A stretch of DNA of 64,000 bases from Oscillospiraceae bacterium (GTDB lineage: Bacteria; Bacillota; Clostridia; Oscillospirales; CAG-272), in the NCBI GenBank assembly GCA_015064845.1, contig SVRL01000001.1, positions 31,425-95,424 on the forward strand, in the 5' to 3' direction. Below are positions 1-10,000 of the stretch, in pieces (positions within the stretch are counted from its first letter, which is position 1; the number at the start of each line of letters is the position of its first letter). The notes under the pieces are model-generated. The model had not been told where the DNA came from and did not search any database. It worked only from the letters and a program-made list of their open reading frames with translations. Position numbers and translations under genes: made by a program.

Positions 1-261
1 ACTTCCCTCTGCCATAACCGTTACAGAACCGAAAAAAATCATAAGAGCAGCAGCAATACCAACGGCACGTTTTCCTGAAGTAATGAAAAATCTACGGATT
101 GGAGATCGCATTTTTCGAATCAATCGACTCATATATTTTAAGTATTCTTTGGAATAGACAATTTCTTCTTCCGTTGGAGGATGTTTCTCCAAATATACCT
201 GATCGCTTAATTCAAAAGCTTCTTTCAAGCGTTCTCTTCCCGATAATTCCTTATCTGTCAT
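1..261 (-). CDS. Anti-sigma-factor-like membrane protein, N-terminal part (cut by window edge)
   Basis: Only the first 87 codons lie in the window; the gene runs off the left end. The start ATG overlaps the last 11 bases of the upstream ECF sigma gene and has a strong ribosome binding site (GGAGGGGAGG), so the two are translationally coupled. The visible part is a charged cytoplasmic segment (residues 1-60, with a basic patch RRFF near 57) followed by one hydrophobic membrane segment at about 66-84. A short cytoplasmic domain, one membrane helix and a position directly behind an ECF sigma factor are the usual layout of a membrane anti-sigma factor. That role is inferred from context; I see no ZAS-type His-Cys motif in the visible part, and the extracellular domain is missing. 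Confidence 0.6.
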   Translation of the reverse strand, partial: MTDKELSGRERLKEAFELSDQVYLEKHPPTEEEIVYSKEYLKYMSRLIRKMRSPIRRFFITSGKRAVGIAAALMIFFGSVTVMAEGS

Positions 262-811
262 TCAGATTCCTCCCCTCCAGCATTTGTAAAAGTTTGATAC
301 GGCCTCGATAAAGTCTTGTTTTCACTGTCTCCTCCTTTAAATTTAATATTTTTGAAATTTCTTTTACAGTATGATTGTGCAAATAAAAATAGTTCAAAAT
401 ATCACTGTATTTCTCCTCCAAAGAATTGATACATTCAATGATAATTTTAACGTCTATTTTAGCGCATACGTTAAAAAGAATGGTTTCATAATCGTAAGTA
501 TCCTTTAAATCTACCAAAGCAATATCACTTCTCCTTTCTTCTTCTTTTCTTTTTTCTCGGTAAAATGTAATTGAACGATTTTTGGCAACTCGAAATATGT
601 ATGCTCTTATCATTCTTTCATTCTTTGCCCGATAAAATTCCAGATTCTCGGCAATACTCAGCCATGTTTCTTGCATAATGTCTTCTGCATCTGAGTGATT
701 TTTTACCATATTATAAATCCTTTTGAAAATGTCATCTCCATATTTCTCGTAGAGCATTTCAAAATAGATTCGATCTTCCTCATTATCAAGCAAAGATAGA
801 CATAAGAACAT
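251..811 (-). CDS. ECF-type RNA polymerase sigma factor
   Basis: This 186-residue protein has the two-domain layout of extracytoplasmic-function sigma factors. Region 2 (about residues 18-85) contains the core-binding sequence around HSDAEDIMQETW and the promoter-melting/-10 segment ending in RVAKNRSITFYREK. Region 4 (about 128-178) contains the helix-turn-helix VKEISKILNLKEETVKTRLYRGR used for the -35 element. It would direct RNA polymerase to a small regulon in response to an envelope signal. The start is supported by a G-rich ribosome binding site (AAGGGGGGG) seven bases upstream. The anti-sigma-like gene overlaps its end. A 31-bp dyad lies 31-61 bp upstream and may be its control site. 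The family is clear; the signal and regulon are unknown. Confidence 0.9.
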   Translation of the reverse strand: MFLCLSLLDNEEDRIYFEMLYEKYGDDIFKRIYNMVKNHSDAEDIMQETWLSIAENLEFYRAKNERMIRAYIFRVAKNRSITFYREKRKEEERRSDIALVDLKDTYDYETILFNVCAKIDVKIIIECINSLEEKYSDILNYFYLHNHTVKEISKILNLKEETVKTRLYRGRIKLLQMLEGRNLNDR

Positions 812-841
812 ATTTTATCACCCCCCCTTAAACTGAATTTC

Positions 842-872
842 AACAATATAATTATATTGGAATTATATTGTT
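842..872. promoter_or_regulatory. 31-bp perfect dyad upstream of the ECF sigma gene
   Basis: Two perfect 12-bp arms (AACAATATAATT and AATTATATTGTT) are separated by 7 bp. The element ends 31 bp before the sigma start codon. Each arm contains TATAAT, so it could be an operator laid over a -10 element. A weak candidate promoter lies further upstream (TATATA at 922-927, TTGCTT at 944-949, 16-bp spacer). A 12-bp tandem repeat of the TTTGTTTACAAT type lies at about 968-995. Function is inferred from symmetry and position. Confidence 0.5.
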
Positions 873-1047
873 AAGAAAATCTGTCGTCTAAAAATGTTGC
901 TGCTTTGATTTTTTTGCCCTCTATATAATACAATCTAAAATTGAAGCAAAAAAGTTTCAAAAAATTCAATTTGTTTACAATTTGTTTACAATTTCATTGA
1001 AAAATACCGTTTTTTCTTTCCTTTTTTTGAAATACGCCTGTAAATAC

Positions 1048-1084
1048 AAAAAATCCCGATTAAAAATTCAATCGGGATTTTTCA
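1048..1084 (-). terminator. Rho-independent terminator of the ABC exporter operon
   Basis: The hairpin has arms AAAAATCCCGAT and ATCGGGATTTTT around a 10-nt loop. It lies directly after the stop codon of the last gene of the leftward operon. Runs of A and T on both sides let it work in either direction. Confidence 0.85.
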
Positions 1085-1090
1085 TTGTAT

Positions 1091-3277
1091 TTAGTTTACA
1101 CCCTTTTCATCAATAGCTTCGCCGTTAAGCACTTTTTCCGTATCAGAGAAAAGCTTACTGATGGTTGTGGTACGGATATAAACACCGTCTTCCGCCGTAT
1201 CTATTTCTTGCTTGATCTGTTCTTTTTGACCGTCCGAAGTCAGTTTGTAAGTGGTCTTGGTAATTGTGGGAACAACATACATACGAGTGGAATTCAACTG
1301 CACATGACCGCTGTTTTCGTCAACGTATTCAAGATAATAGAAATCATATCGATACGTCGTTTCTACATACTCGCCGTAAGCGGCAACGGGAAGATATTTC
1401 GTTACCTTTACAACGCCGCCCTCATCCTTATATTCCAAGGGTTTTTTATATCCATCGTTCGGGTCTTCCGTTTTGAGGAAGAAGCGTCCCGCTTCAATAT
1501 CATAAAAGGCATTCTCATAAACGATAGGATCGCCGCCTTCAATTGCGGAAGGAACAACAACCTTTGTGCAAAGAATATTACCACCCTGGTCTCGCATAGG
1601 ATTGCCGTCGCGCTGACCATATTCATTATATTTATAATAAGTCAAAGGATGGTCCTTGGGAGATGTTTTGATGGAAATATGCGCCACGGGTTTTTCAGCA
1701 ACACGCAGATCTTCATTTTCCTTATTTTCATAAAGGTCAAATTCTCTTGTCAGCAACACGTAGAAAAGACTTCTGAATTTTTCAAATTCGCCCACATAGT
1801 TAATACCCGTATTTCCGACGATTACATATTCCGCATCATAAACAAGGGGAATCTTTTCGCCGTTTTCCGATTCGGTATAGATCGTTTCACCATTGCTGAC
1901 TTTCGAAACGTCAATGTGCAAACTTCTTTCTTTACCGGAAATTTCAAAACGGGTATCAGTTTCCCAACCTTTCATCTCACTGTAAATATCAATCATTTCC
2001 GTATTTGTCAGATATTCATAGAAAAGGTAAGGACTTGTAAATTTCGCAAGCTGCCAATCAATAAATGCATAAGTTTCTGCCGAAACTTTGCCGACGATTT
2101 CATAAAGAGGAGAATATACGTAATAAAATTCTGTTTCATCCAAATCCGTCTTCTTCTCACTGAAATACAGAATGGATGCCTTTTTATCATAATCTTTATC
2201 GTTGACGTCCGCACAGTTAAAGGTAAGAACCGCATAGTTTTTATCTGTGAAAGCCTCCAAACGATCGTGATCCAGATCCATACCGAAAGCTTCATAAACT
2301 TCGGGCTCGTGAATCTTATTACCGTAAGCAACGATTTCATACGCTTGAACGTATGCCAGATTGATCAAAACCTGATTACTGTAAATATCTTCGTGAATGA
2401 TATACGCTTTCGGGTAAATCATCTGGTAGGTGGTGGGGTTGACGGCGTTGGTCAAGTCTTCCGAAATTCCGACTTGAATAATAACTTTACGTTCGCCGTT
2501 TACCATTCTTGTAAGCGACAAGTCGTTTGCGGAAAAGATTGTGTTACCGATATAGGGTGTCAAATCCGCCGTAACAATTTGGTTGCTCGTGCCGAGAACG
2601 GTTTCGGAAAGCGTAGACTGCAAAGCATAAATAATATCATATTCCGTTGTATTACCGTTTTCATCGGTTACAATATTCTTTCTGCCTTCCAAACGAGCGT
2701 AATAGCCCGAAGATGTTGCAAGAGATTTTCCGATATAAACGCGGTAAGAATTTCCATCGTTCAAAGTAACTTCAAACCATGCGGGATCGGAAGTCTCGTC
2801 AAGACCGTAATTCGCAAGGTCTTGTTCTGTTGCGGTTACGTTTACACGCTCCTGACCGGGAATATAATTGGTAATCAATACACGAACGTCAGCAAGCAAA
2901 GTGGAAAGCGCTTCTTCATTGATGACGATATGTTCGCTGCCTTCAATCTGATAAGACGTGGTTTTATCTTCTTTTGTATAACGGTTCAGTTTATAATGCT
3001 CCAAACTGTTTTTGATTTCCACGGATTTAATATCTGAACGTTCATAAACCGGCAAAATATAAATAGCGGAATGTTGATAAACCTCGCCTTCAAAAAGTTC
3101 GGGGATATACTCGTCTTTTTGCTTCAAAAGCGGAGCAATTACGGCAAAATAAACAATTACACCAACCAGTGCAATCGCTGCAAATATAATTGAAATTCTG
3201 GCTGTTTTCTGAAGCGAGGTTTTTTCAACCTCGCTTTTGGTAAACAGCGCTTTGATTTTTTTCCAAAAATTCATCAT
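1091..3277 (-). CDS. DUF4340-domain membrane-anchored protein of a GldG-type ABC export system
   Basis: Last gene of a four-gene operon (ATPase, permease, GldG-like, this one). The 728-residue protein has a short basic N-terminus, one membrane helix at about 28-48 and a long extracytoplasmic part. A DUF4340-like stretch (LANYGLDETSDPAWFEV, then SYRVYIGK) lies near residues 150-180. I start it at 3277, where ATG overlaps the TGA of the preceding gene and GGAG lies about 10 bases upstream; the open frame extends further but without a ribosome binding site. DUF4340 proteins commonly travel with GldG-like auxiliary proteins of ABC-2 transporters. The substrate is unknown, and gliding is not implied in a Firmicute. 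Family assignment is fairly sure; role is inferred from the operon. Confidence 0.8.
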   Translation of the reverse strand: MMNFWKKIKALFTKSEVEKTSLQKTARISIIFAAIALVGVIVYFAVIAPLLKQKDEYIPELFEGEVYQHSAIYILPVYERSDIKSVEIKNSLEHYKLNRYTKEDKTTSYQIEGSEHIVINEEALSTLLADVRVLITNYIPGQERVNVTATEQDLANYGLDETSDPAWFEVTLNDGNSYRVYIGKSLATSSGYYARLEGRKNIVTDENGNTTEYDIIYALQSTLSETVLGTSNQIVTADLTPYIGNTIFSANDLSLTRMVNGERKVIIQVGISEDLTNAVNPTTYQMIYPKAYIIHEDIYSNQVLINLAYVQAYEIVAYGNKIHEPEVYEAFGMDLDHDRLEAFTDKNYAVLTFNCADVNDKDYDKKASILYFSEKKTDLDETEFYYVYSPLYEIVGKVSAETYAFIDWQLAKFTSPYLFYEYLTNTEMIDIYSEMKGWETDTRFEISGKERSLHIDVSKVSNGETIYTESENGEKIPLVYDAEYVIVGNTGINYVGEFEKFRSLFYVLLTREFDLYENKENEDLRVAEKPVAHISIKTSPKDHPLTYYKYNEYGQRDGNPMRDQGGNILCTKVVVPSAIEGGDPIVYENAFYDIEAGRFFLKTEDPNDGYKKPLEYKDEGGVVKVTKYLPVAAYGEYVETTYRYDFYYLEYVDENSGHVQLNSTRMYVVPTITKTTYKLTSDGQKEQIKQEIDTAEDGVYIRTTTISKLFSDTEKVLNGEAIDEKGVN

Positions 3278-4854
3278 GAATGGCGTCTCCTTACATATAC
3301 AATCAAACCGCAAACACCGATGGCAACGGGAATTATCGCAACACAGGTAATGGTCCACGCATTGGCTTGTGCAGTGGAAACATCGGTCAGCGAAGTATTA
3401 TCAAACGATTTATACGTGATATTATCATAATAAACGGTATTATCCCACATCAATCGAAGGAGTTCAAGCATGATATTGCGGTTTGCGCAGGAAGATTCAT
3501 ATTCAGCAGAAAGGAAATCTGCGGAACCGATGGCAACTACATAAGTATCCACATTGGCATTCAGTTCCCAAATAATACGGGAAACACCCAAAAGCGCAAC
3601 GGAACCTTCTATGGTTGTTTCGCCTTTAATCGTCTGCGCACTGCTGTAGGATTTCAAAAGAGGGAACGAAGTGGAAGAAGCGTTTGTTCCAGTAACGATT
3701 TCTCCGGAATCCAAAATTACAACTTCTTTCGGCAAAGAGAAGATTGTGGAAGGAAGGTTGGATGTTCTGGAATTGAAAAGTTTTGAAAAGAATCCGGTAG
3801 ACGTAGACTGTGCATCTGTATTCGGATTATAAGTTTGAGAATAGTCCGCAAAAATTTTGGAAGCACCGGAACCGGAAACGGAATGAGAATTGTCTTTCAC
3901 GGAATTGCCGAATCCCAATCCGTATTCGGACATGAAATCTTCCAAAGCTCTGAGCTTCGGAACTTCGGCATCTTCAACAACAATCATGTGTCCGTGATGA
4001 TCTCCGAGGAACGTTTTCAGTTTGGTAATTTCGGAAAAATCCGTTGTGTGAACAAGGTCGGTCTTCGGACGGTTGATAATAACGATATCATCGCCTTTAT
4101 TGGCATCAAAATTTTCATTGGAAAGATTGATTTCTTTGATTTCAAAACCGCCAAGTTCCAAAACTTCTTTCCAATCGCCGGCTTCTTTCAAAGTGGGTTC
4201 GCCGTGTCCCTGAAGATAATATGCCGTGGGACGGTCTGCTTTGCCCGCCAAAAGAGCAACGGCAGAAAGAATTTTGGTTTCCGCATTATAACCGATATAC
4301 GAATTTGTTCCGGTATCCATCATAAAGAAAGATTTGGAAGTATATTTTTTTGCGGGAATATTGGGCAATGCATTTCCGTTTTCATCACAAAGCTCAAAAA
4401 CAACGTCATCCATTGAAAGGGTATCCAATGCCGTCGCTTTATATTTTTCCGCATATTCGGGATGAACGGTTGTGTTATGCGCAACAAGGTTGATATTATC
4501 GTAATGATTAACCAATTCCTTGAAGGTTTGATAAAGCATGACCGTCATCTCGTTATAATTACGGAAAATGTCTTCTTCAGCAAGAAGAACGATATTTAAA
4601 TACGTCTTTTCGCCGTTTTCGGAAATCAAAATTTTATCCATTTCTTCAATAAAAGCATCGGAAAGCGAATAGTAAGAGGATGCTGTCATATCCGTATACC
4701 AGCCCTGAACGGAAGAAAGGGAGGTTGCGATAATATTCAAGATAATAACGAGCGCAACAAAAATAACGGTAATGGTTACAGAAAGAGAACCGTATTTCAA
4801 ATTTCTTTTATCTTTTGTTTTTACAGCGCCTTTGTTCTGATTTGTTTTTGCCAT
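3274..4854 (-). CDS. GldG-like ABC transporter auxiliary protein
   Basis: The 526-residue protein has a basic cytoplasmic N-terminus, a membrane helix at about 24-46, a large extracytoplasmic domain and a second membrane helix near the C-terminus (about 500-520) ending in basic residues. Between them is the ABC_transp_aux/GldG-type domain. The sequence TDMTASSYYSLSD just after the first helix and the later segment TAYYLQGHGEPTL are typical of the family. It is encoded between the ABC-2 permease and the DUF4340 protein, overlapping the latter by four bases (ATGA). It probably forms the outer part of the exporter complex. The ATG has AAAGGA 11-12 bases upstream. Substrate unknown. Confidence 0.85.
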   Translation of the reverse strand: MAKTNQNKGAVKTKDKRNLKYGSLSVTITVIFVALVIILNIIATSLSSVQGWYTDMTASSYYSLSDAFIEEMDKILISENGEKTYLNIVLLAEEDIFRNYNEMTVMLYQTFKELVNHYDNINLVAHNTTVHPEYAEKYKATALDTLSMDDVVFELCDENGNALPNIPAKKYTSKSFFMMDTGTNSYIGYNAETKILSAVALLAGKADRPTAYYLQGHGEPTLKEAGDWKEVLELGGFEIKEINLSNENFDANKGDDIVIINRPKTDLVHTTDFSEITKLKTFLGDHHGHMIVVEDAEVPKLRALEDFMSEYGLGFGNSVKDNSHSVSGSGASKIFADYSQTYNPNTDAQSTSTGFFSKLFNSRTSNLPSTIFSLPKEVVILDSGEIVTGTNASSTSFPLLKSYSSAQTIKGETTIEGSVALLGVSRIIWELNANVDTYVVAIGSADFLSAEYESSCANRNIMLELLRLMWDNTVYYDNITYKSFDNTSLTDVSTAQANAWTITCVAIIPVAIGVCGLIVYVRRRHS

Positions 4855-4878
4855 TTTCGGGAAGTCCTTTCTTCTGTT

Positions 4879-5595
4879 TTAAGATTTAGACCAACGGCGT
4901 CTTTCAAATACACGAATGGTAAGGAAAAGAAATACCGCCGAAAGAGAAATAAAATAAAGCAAAGAGTCGTAGCTGAAAAGTCCGTATGCGAAATAACTGT
5001 ATCTGTTTGTAATGGAGATACCGGAAAGAAATGCACGGATGGTTTCATTATTGATATAATTGTTCAAAGCACTGACGAAAAGCAGGAAAATAATTGCGCC
5101 GATCGTACCGAACGCAGAAATAAACTGGTTTTCAGTCAAAGAAGAAATGAAAATACCGATAGAAATGAATGCGCTTCCGACAAGGAAAACACCGATCACA
5201 CAACCCACGTAAAGCGCAAGGTTGGGAGTTCCGTACATAGCGAGAGGAATATAATAAATGATGGAAGAAATCAAAAAGCAACCACCGAACATGGCGAGCG
5301 CCGCCAGATATTTACCGAAAACGATATCAGCAAGTGTAATCGGCGCAGTCATAATCAACTGATCGGTTCTCATTTTTCTTTCTTCACTGATGAGTTTCAT
5401 AGTCAAAAGAGGAATGATGACGATAAAAAGGAAAAGAATGAGGGAAAAATATGAAGTATAGTCCGCATTTTCTCCTGCTTGTACGGTTTGCAGCATAAAA
5501 AGGAAGCCGCTGACAGCAAAAAAGATTGCACTGAACATATAACCGACAGGAGATGTAAAATAGGAGCGCATTTCGCGCTTAAAAATAGCAAGCAT
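4879..5595 (-). CDS. ABC-2 type transporter permease (GldF-like)
   Basis: The 238-residue polytopic protein has about six membrane segments. It starts MLAIFKREMRSYFTSPVGY, a beginning typical of GldF/NosY-type ABC-2 permeases, with segments at roughly 18-38, 58-76, 100-122, 132-158, 168-188 and 212-232. The short cytoplasmic loop EERKMRTDQLIMTAPI after the second helix is the conserved contact region for the ATPase in this family. It lies 18 bp behind the ATPase gene and has GGAGG ten bases before its ATG. It is the membrane channel of the export system encoded with its neighbours. The assignment rests on topology, motif and operon. Confidence 0.88.
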   Translation of the reverse strand: MLAIFKREMRSYFTSPVGYMFSAIFFAVSGFLFMLQTVQAGENADYTSYFSLILFLFIVIIPLLTMKLISEERKMRTDQLIMTAPITLADIVFGKYLAALAMFGGCFLISSIIYYIPLAMYGTPNLALYVGCVIGVFLVGSAFISIGIFISSLTENQFISAFGTIGAIIFLLFVSALNNYINNETIRAFLSGISITNRYSYFAYGLFSYDSLLYFISLSAVFLFLTIRVFERRRWSKS

Positions 5596-5613
5596 GAATT
5601 AAAATCCTCCTTA

Positions 5614-6579
5614 TCAAGCTTTTTTTGCCGTTGTATCTTCTGCCTCATCTACAACGGAAATAAAAATATCTTCCAGATTTGCACCTGTGAATTCCAAGGA
5701 AAGAATCGGCCAGGAACGTTGTGCGAGCATAAAGAAAATCGGCTTACGAACGTCAATTTCATTTTTGCTTTCCACAATAAAGGTTGCGCTTCCGTCTTCG
5801 TGTTCCACGGAAATTTCCGCATAAATCACACCGGGAATCCTCTTGAGCGCATTTTGAACCGTAACCGCAGGACCTTCGATGCGAATGGCAAGTCGGCGGT
5901 TTCCGCGCAAAGCGCCTTCAATATTTTCCGTCAGTTCATCCGCAACGATTTTTCCTTCGTTGATGATAAGAATTCTGTCACAAACGGCTTTTACTTCGGA
6001 AAGAATATGCGTGCTGAGAATAATCGTTCTTTCTTTTCCGAGTTCACGAATCAGATTACGGATATCAATAATCTGTTTGGGGTCCAAGCCATTGGTCGGT
6101 TCGTCAAAAATAATAACTTCGGGATTTCCGATGATCGCGCCAGCAATACCCACTCTCTGACGGTAACCTTTCGAAAGGTTTTTAATCATACGATCCATCG
6201 TATCTTCAATTTTAACCACACGGCAAACTTCTTCAATATGTGCTTTGCGGTTCAAATTGCATTTTTTCAAATCATATATAAAATTCAGATATTCTTTGAC
6301 CGTCATTTCCACATAAAGCGGAGGTGTTTCCGGCAAAAAGCCGATTTTTTTCTTAACAGCCAACGGATGCTCCAAAATATCAAGTCCGTCAACCATTGCC
6401 TTTCCTGAGGTGGAAGAAAGATATCCCGTTAAAATATTCATTGTCGTAGATTTACCCGCGCCGTTCGGTCCGAGAAAACCCACGATTTCGCCCTTTTTCA
6501 CTTCAAAGCTGATGTCGTTTACGGCGTAACGGTCGCCGTACTGTTTGATCAGGTGTTCAACCTTTATCATGGTATTCAA
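5614..6579 (-). CDS. ABC transporter ATP-binding protein (first gene of exporter operon)
   Basis: The 321-residue ATPase has Walker A GPNGAGKST near residue 40, the signature LSKGYRQRVGIAGAI near 138, Walker B VIIFDEPTNGLDP near 160 and the switch histidine in LSTHIL. An extra C-terminal region (about 225-315) is typical of the GldA/CcmA-like drug- and polysaccharide-export subfamily. The start is uncertain. TTG at 6579 lies about 4 bases from AAGGA, whereas the in-frame ATG at 6570, matching the usual family start MIKVEHL, lies about 13 bases away. A good promoter lies about 200 bp upstream, giving a long leader. It powers the permease encoded next. Confidence 0.93.
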   Translation of the reverse strand: MNTMIKVEHLIKQYGDRYAVNDISFEVKKGEIVGFLGPNGAGKSTTMNILTGYLSSTSGKAMVDGLDILEHPLAVKKKIGFLPETPPLYVEMTVKEYLNFIYDLKKCNLNRKAHIEEVCRVVKIEDTMDRMIKNLSKGYRQRVGIAGAIIGNPEVIIFDEPTNGLDPKQIIDIRNLIRELGKERTIILSTHILSEVKAVCDRILIINEGKIVADELTENIEGALRGNRRLAIRIEGPAVTVQNALKRIPGVIYAEISVEHEDGSATFIVESKNEIDVRKPIFFMLAQRSWPILSLEFTGANLEDIFISVVDEAEDTTAKKA

Positions 6580-6776
6580 CCATTCCTTTCTTAATAATAT
6601 TTCTCATAAGATAAAATAAATTGCGTCGATTTTTCGAAATTCGGCGCAATGATGCAAACAGAAAACGCATTTCTCAGCCAAAAACTTTTTTAATGATTTT
6701 CCGTCATTCATAAACGGAGATGGATTCTGTTTAGCAAATCGGTTGTTCCGAGAGAACAAAAAATATACACTGTAAC

Positions 6777-6805
6777 AGTATACCCTATTTTTTCATAAAA
6801 ATCAA
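6777..6805 (-). promoter_or_regulatory. Promoter of the ABC exporter operon, with short palindrome at the -10
   Basis: On the minus strand: -35 TTGATT (6800-6805), 17-bp spacer, -10 TATACT (6777-6782). The palindrome ACTGTTACAGT overlaps the -10 and probable transcription start. The predicted leader is about 190 nt, long for a simple operon. It shares the core TGTAACA with direct repeats upstream of the SLH protein promoter. Confidence 0.65.
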
Positions 6806-6930
6806 GTACAGATACCATCAAATTTTATAAATATCTCCTATTTTTTTTAATTTTTTACATCATTTTTATGAACAATTTATTAAACCCACAATCATAAAAC
6901 AAAATCCTGAAAAATTCATCGTTCCTCCCG

Positions 6931-6955
6931 GTTTTCCACAATTTTTGTGGAAAAC
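6931..6955. repeat. Inverted pair of TTTTCCACA sequences (hairpin)
   Basis: GTTTTCCACAA and TTGTGGAAAAC face each other across 3 bases, a perfect 11-bp stem. Each arm contains the DnaA-box-like TTTTCCACA that is also clustered in the dnaA-dnaN gap. It may be a DnaA-binding pair, or simply a second hairpin behind the SLH gene terminator. The rest of 6,580-7,028 is AT-rich with no gene seen. Confidence 0.4.
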
Positions 6956-6985
6956 AAAAGAAGAAGCTGACATTCCGATTAAACA

Positions 6986-7014
6986 AAAATGGCTCCCCAT
7001 GGGGAGCCATTTTC
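6986..7014 (-). terminator. Terminator of the SLH protein gene
   Basis: GGCTCCCC and GGGGAGCC form a perfect 8-bp stem around AT, flanked by AAAAT and ATTTT so that the stem extends further. It lies 15 bp after the stop codon of the leftward SLH gene and is followed by a T-rich stretch in that direction. Confidence 0.85.
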
Positions 7015-7028
7015 ATGGAAATTAATCC

Positions 7029-10000
7029 TTATTTGATTACGTAAACGACGTTGCCGATTGCGATGTATTCGAAAGAGGTCATGCCTTCGAATGTGCCATC
7101 AACAACTTCAAGGTTGCCCTTAGCGTTAACGGTAACGAAAGTTACGTTGAGAGCTTCGAGGTCAACATATTCGTTTTCGGTTTCAGTCATCTTAGCGAGA
7201 AGCTTGGTTTCGCCTTCGATGGTAACGATTTCAGCAGTCTTGGTCATGAGCTTGCCTGCGGTAACAACGTCAACAACTTCAACGATTTCGTTGTTTGCGT
7301 CAACAACATAGAAGTTGCCCTTAACCATGCCTGCAACCTGTTCAAGGTTCATATCGAGACCGAATTCTTCATCACCGGAGTTCATGTCGAGCTCATAGCA
7401 GATGATTGCATCCTGAAGTTCGCCTTCAATGGATACAGCGCCTTCGATTCTGATAACAAGTTTGTAGTCAACACCGTCATGAATGGTTTCAGCAGTGAGG
7501 TTAGCAAAGTTGTTGAAGTATACGATCTTGTAGCCTTCAGCAAGTTCGATGCCTTCTACGGAATCGATAACAGTGTATGTGGGACCTACGGGAGGATCAA
7601 TAGGATCTACGGGAGGTTCGGGATCTACGGGAGGTTCGGGGGGAAGAGTTGCTTCGGGAATTTCTACGCCTTCGGGAATTTCTGCTGCGAGAACTTCGCC
7701 GTCAGTGATGATTGCGATAGCAGTGATTTCGTTATCAACAACCTTAGCATTCCATTCAACACCGAATACGCCCTTGCCTACGAGGTCGCTGTAGTTGTTG
7801 ATGATGCAATCGAAGCCATCTTCGGAGGGAACTACGAATACAACTTCTGCGCCTTCAGCAACGCGGTAAGCGGTAACTTTTTCAGCTTCAACGTCAATGT
7901 AAATGCCGTTTTCACCGAATACGATGGTAGCAGCGAGATCATTGAGAGTAATGTCTTCTTCAGCAACGGTGTTTACACCGAATACTGCTTCTGCGTTCCA
8001 AGCGTTTGCGAGACCTTCAGCAGTGAATTCAACGTCTTTGAGAGTAACGGGAGTCTTTTCAGCAGCTTCGAAGTATTCTTTATTGTTTTTGATCACGTAA
8101 TCGTATTCATTTCCGTCCTTAATGTACGTGATATCTTCTGCATTGAACACTTTCAATACAGCACCTGCGGGAACATCAATCTGCTGCTTACCAATAGAGA
8201 TTACGGTTTCTTCGCTAGTAATAAAGTAACCTTTTTCTTCAGTGTAGTTTTCTGCGTGTTCTGCATTGTTGGGATCAAAAATAACGAAATCATTCTTGTC
8301 TTCGCCGTTAACGGTACCTACAATCAAAACTTCGAGATTGGACCAGTCAATCTTAAGACCGCTGGAAACGAGTTTGTATGCCTGAACGAATTCAACTCTT
8401 GTGTATTTGAGAGTGTATTCGTATGCGCCTTCAACGAGGGTTCTTGCGTAGTAGGGTTCATAGCCGATAGCTTCTGCAACGTAAACAACTTTTTCAGTTG
8501 CAACACCAAGAGTGTTTTCTTTGATGTACTCGGTCTTGTAAACAACTTCGCCGAGCTTGTGGCCGCCGTAAATGTCGGACCAGTCATCGTTCAAGCTTGC
8601 GCCTGTGCTGCAAAGGAGATATTTGGACATAGCATCCTTGCAAACGTCAACGTAGATGAGGTCGGTTTCGCCTTCAACTCTTGTGTCATTTGCTGCTGCT
8701 GCGGGATTGAGGAGAGAATCGCTCCAGATTCTTGCATAAACCTTGTAGTTAGCAAGGTCGAACATAGAGGAAGCTCTTGCTCTTACAGTTTCATAGATAA
8801 CGTCATATACACCGTTTTCATCAACAACTGTGATTGCAACGTTGTAAGTATTGGTCTGACCTTCAACAAGTTCAGAATCAGTAACAAAGCCGGTGTTTTC
8901 AACTTTTTCGAAAGCACTTGCAAGGTAAACAGCTTCATTGCCTTCACCTACAGCGAACTTAACGCATCTGTCGTTGAGCCAGAGTGCAGTTGCATCGGTG
9001 ATGTTGGTACCTTCGCCAACGATACCTGCTTTGATAGCTTCTTCAGCTTCGTCAAGCATGGGGAAGTTGTTAGCGATGTTGTAAGAATATGTCTTTTCAG
9101 CGCCCTTGTAGCTGTAAGTATATTCAATTACTCTATCGGATTTGGTTGCGGGGAGTTTGATGTTTTCAACGAGAGTGTCGTCGCTGAGACGGATATTTAC
9201 GAGGAAGTAGCCTTCTTCAGCGTATACGGTAACTTTTTCGATGATACCGGTCTGAATTGCGGAAGGAGCGAAAGTATTAACGATTTCGCCGTCGGGAGTC
9301 TTAACAACGAAGCTGAATTCTTCGCCGTCATTATTGAAATCGGAAACGAAGTCTGCGCTGTCTTTGATAACAACAGTGTCATACTTAACAACGTCGATTA
9401 CGTTGATAACCTGACCGTATTCGTTGATTTCTTCTCTGTAAGTAACGTTTTCAGCAGCTGCACTGAATACTGCGTATACGCAACCTTCAGCAGCAGTCTT
9501 GAGGTTAGCGATTGCTTCTGCAACAGAAAGCTTGTCGCCTGTCATGTTCTTGGAGTAGAAGTAGATATCGCTGTTTTCGTCATTGGTAATGGTGTATTCA
9601 ACACCTGCGAAAGAAAGGATAGCGCTCTTTACTTCGCCGTTTTCAACAACTACGTCTTTCCAGAAGAAGTCGGGAACGAGGTCATCAAGTCTGAGACCTT
9701 CTTCAGTCTTCTTGAGGAGGTAAGTGTTGAGGATAGTTGTGAACTGGTTGGTGGATTCGAAAGTGATTCTTACGATATCACCGGTGCGTTTGTTCTTGAT
9801 TACGTTAACGAGAGAACCGATAGCGAGAACGTCAGCAACGTTAACTGCTTCGTCGTCAGCCAATTCAAGAGCATCGCGAACGAGTGCTTCGAATTCTTCA
9901 ACAGAGATGGTAAGAGTATCTTTACCGTTTACGCTCTGGAGAACAACTTCGGTACCGATAGAGATAACGAAGTATCTGTCTTCTCTGAGACCAACATTTT

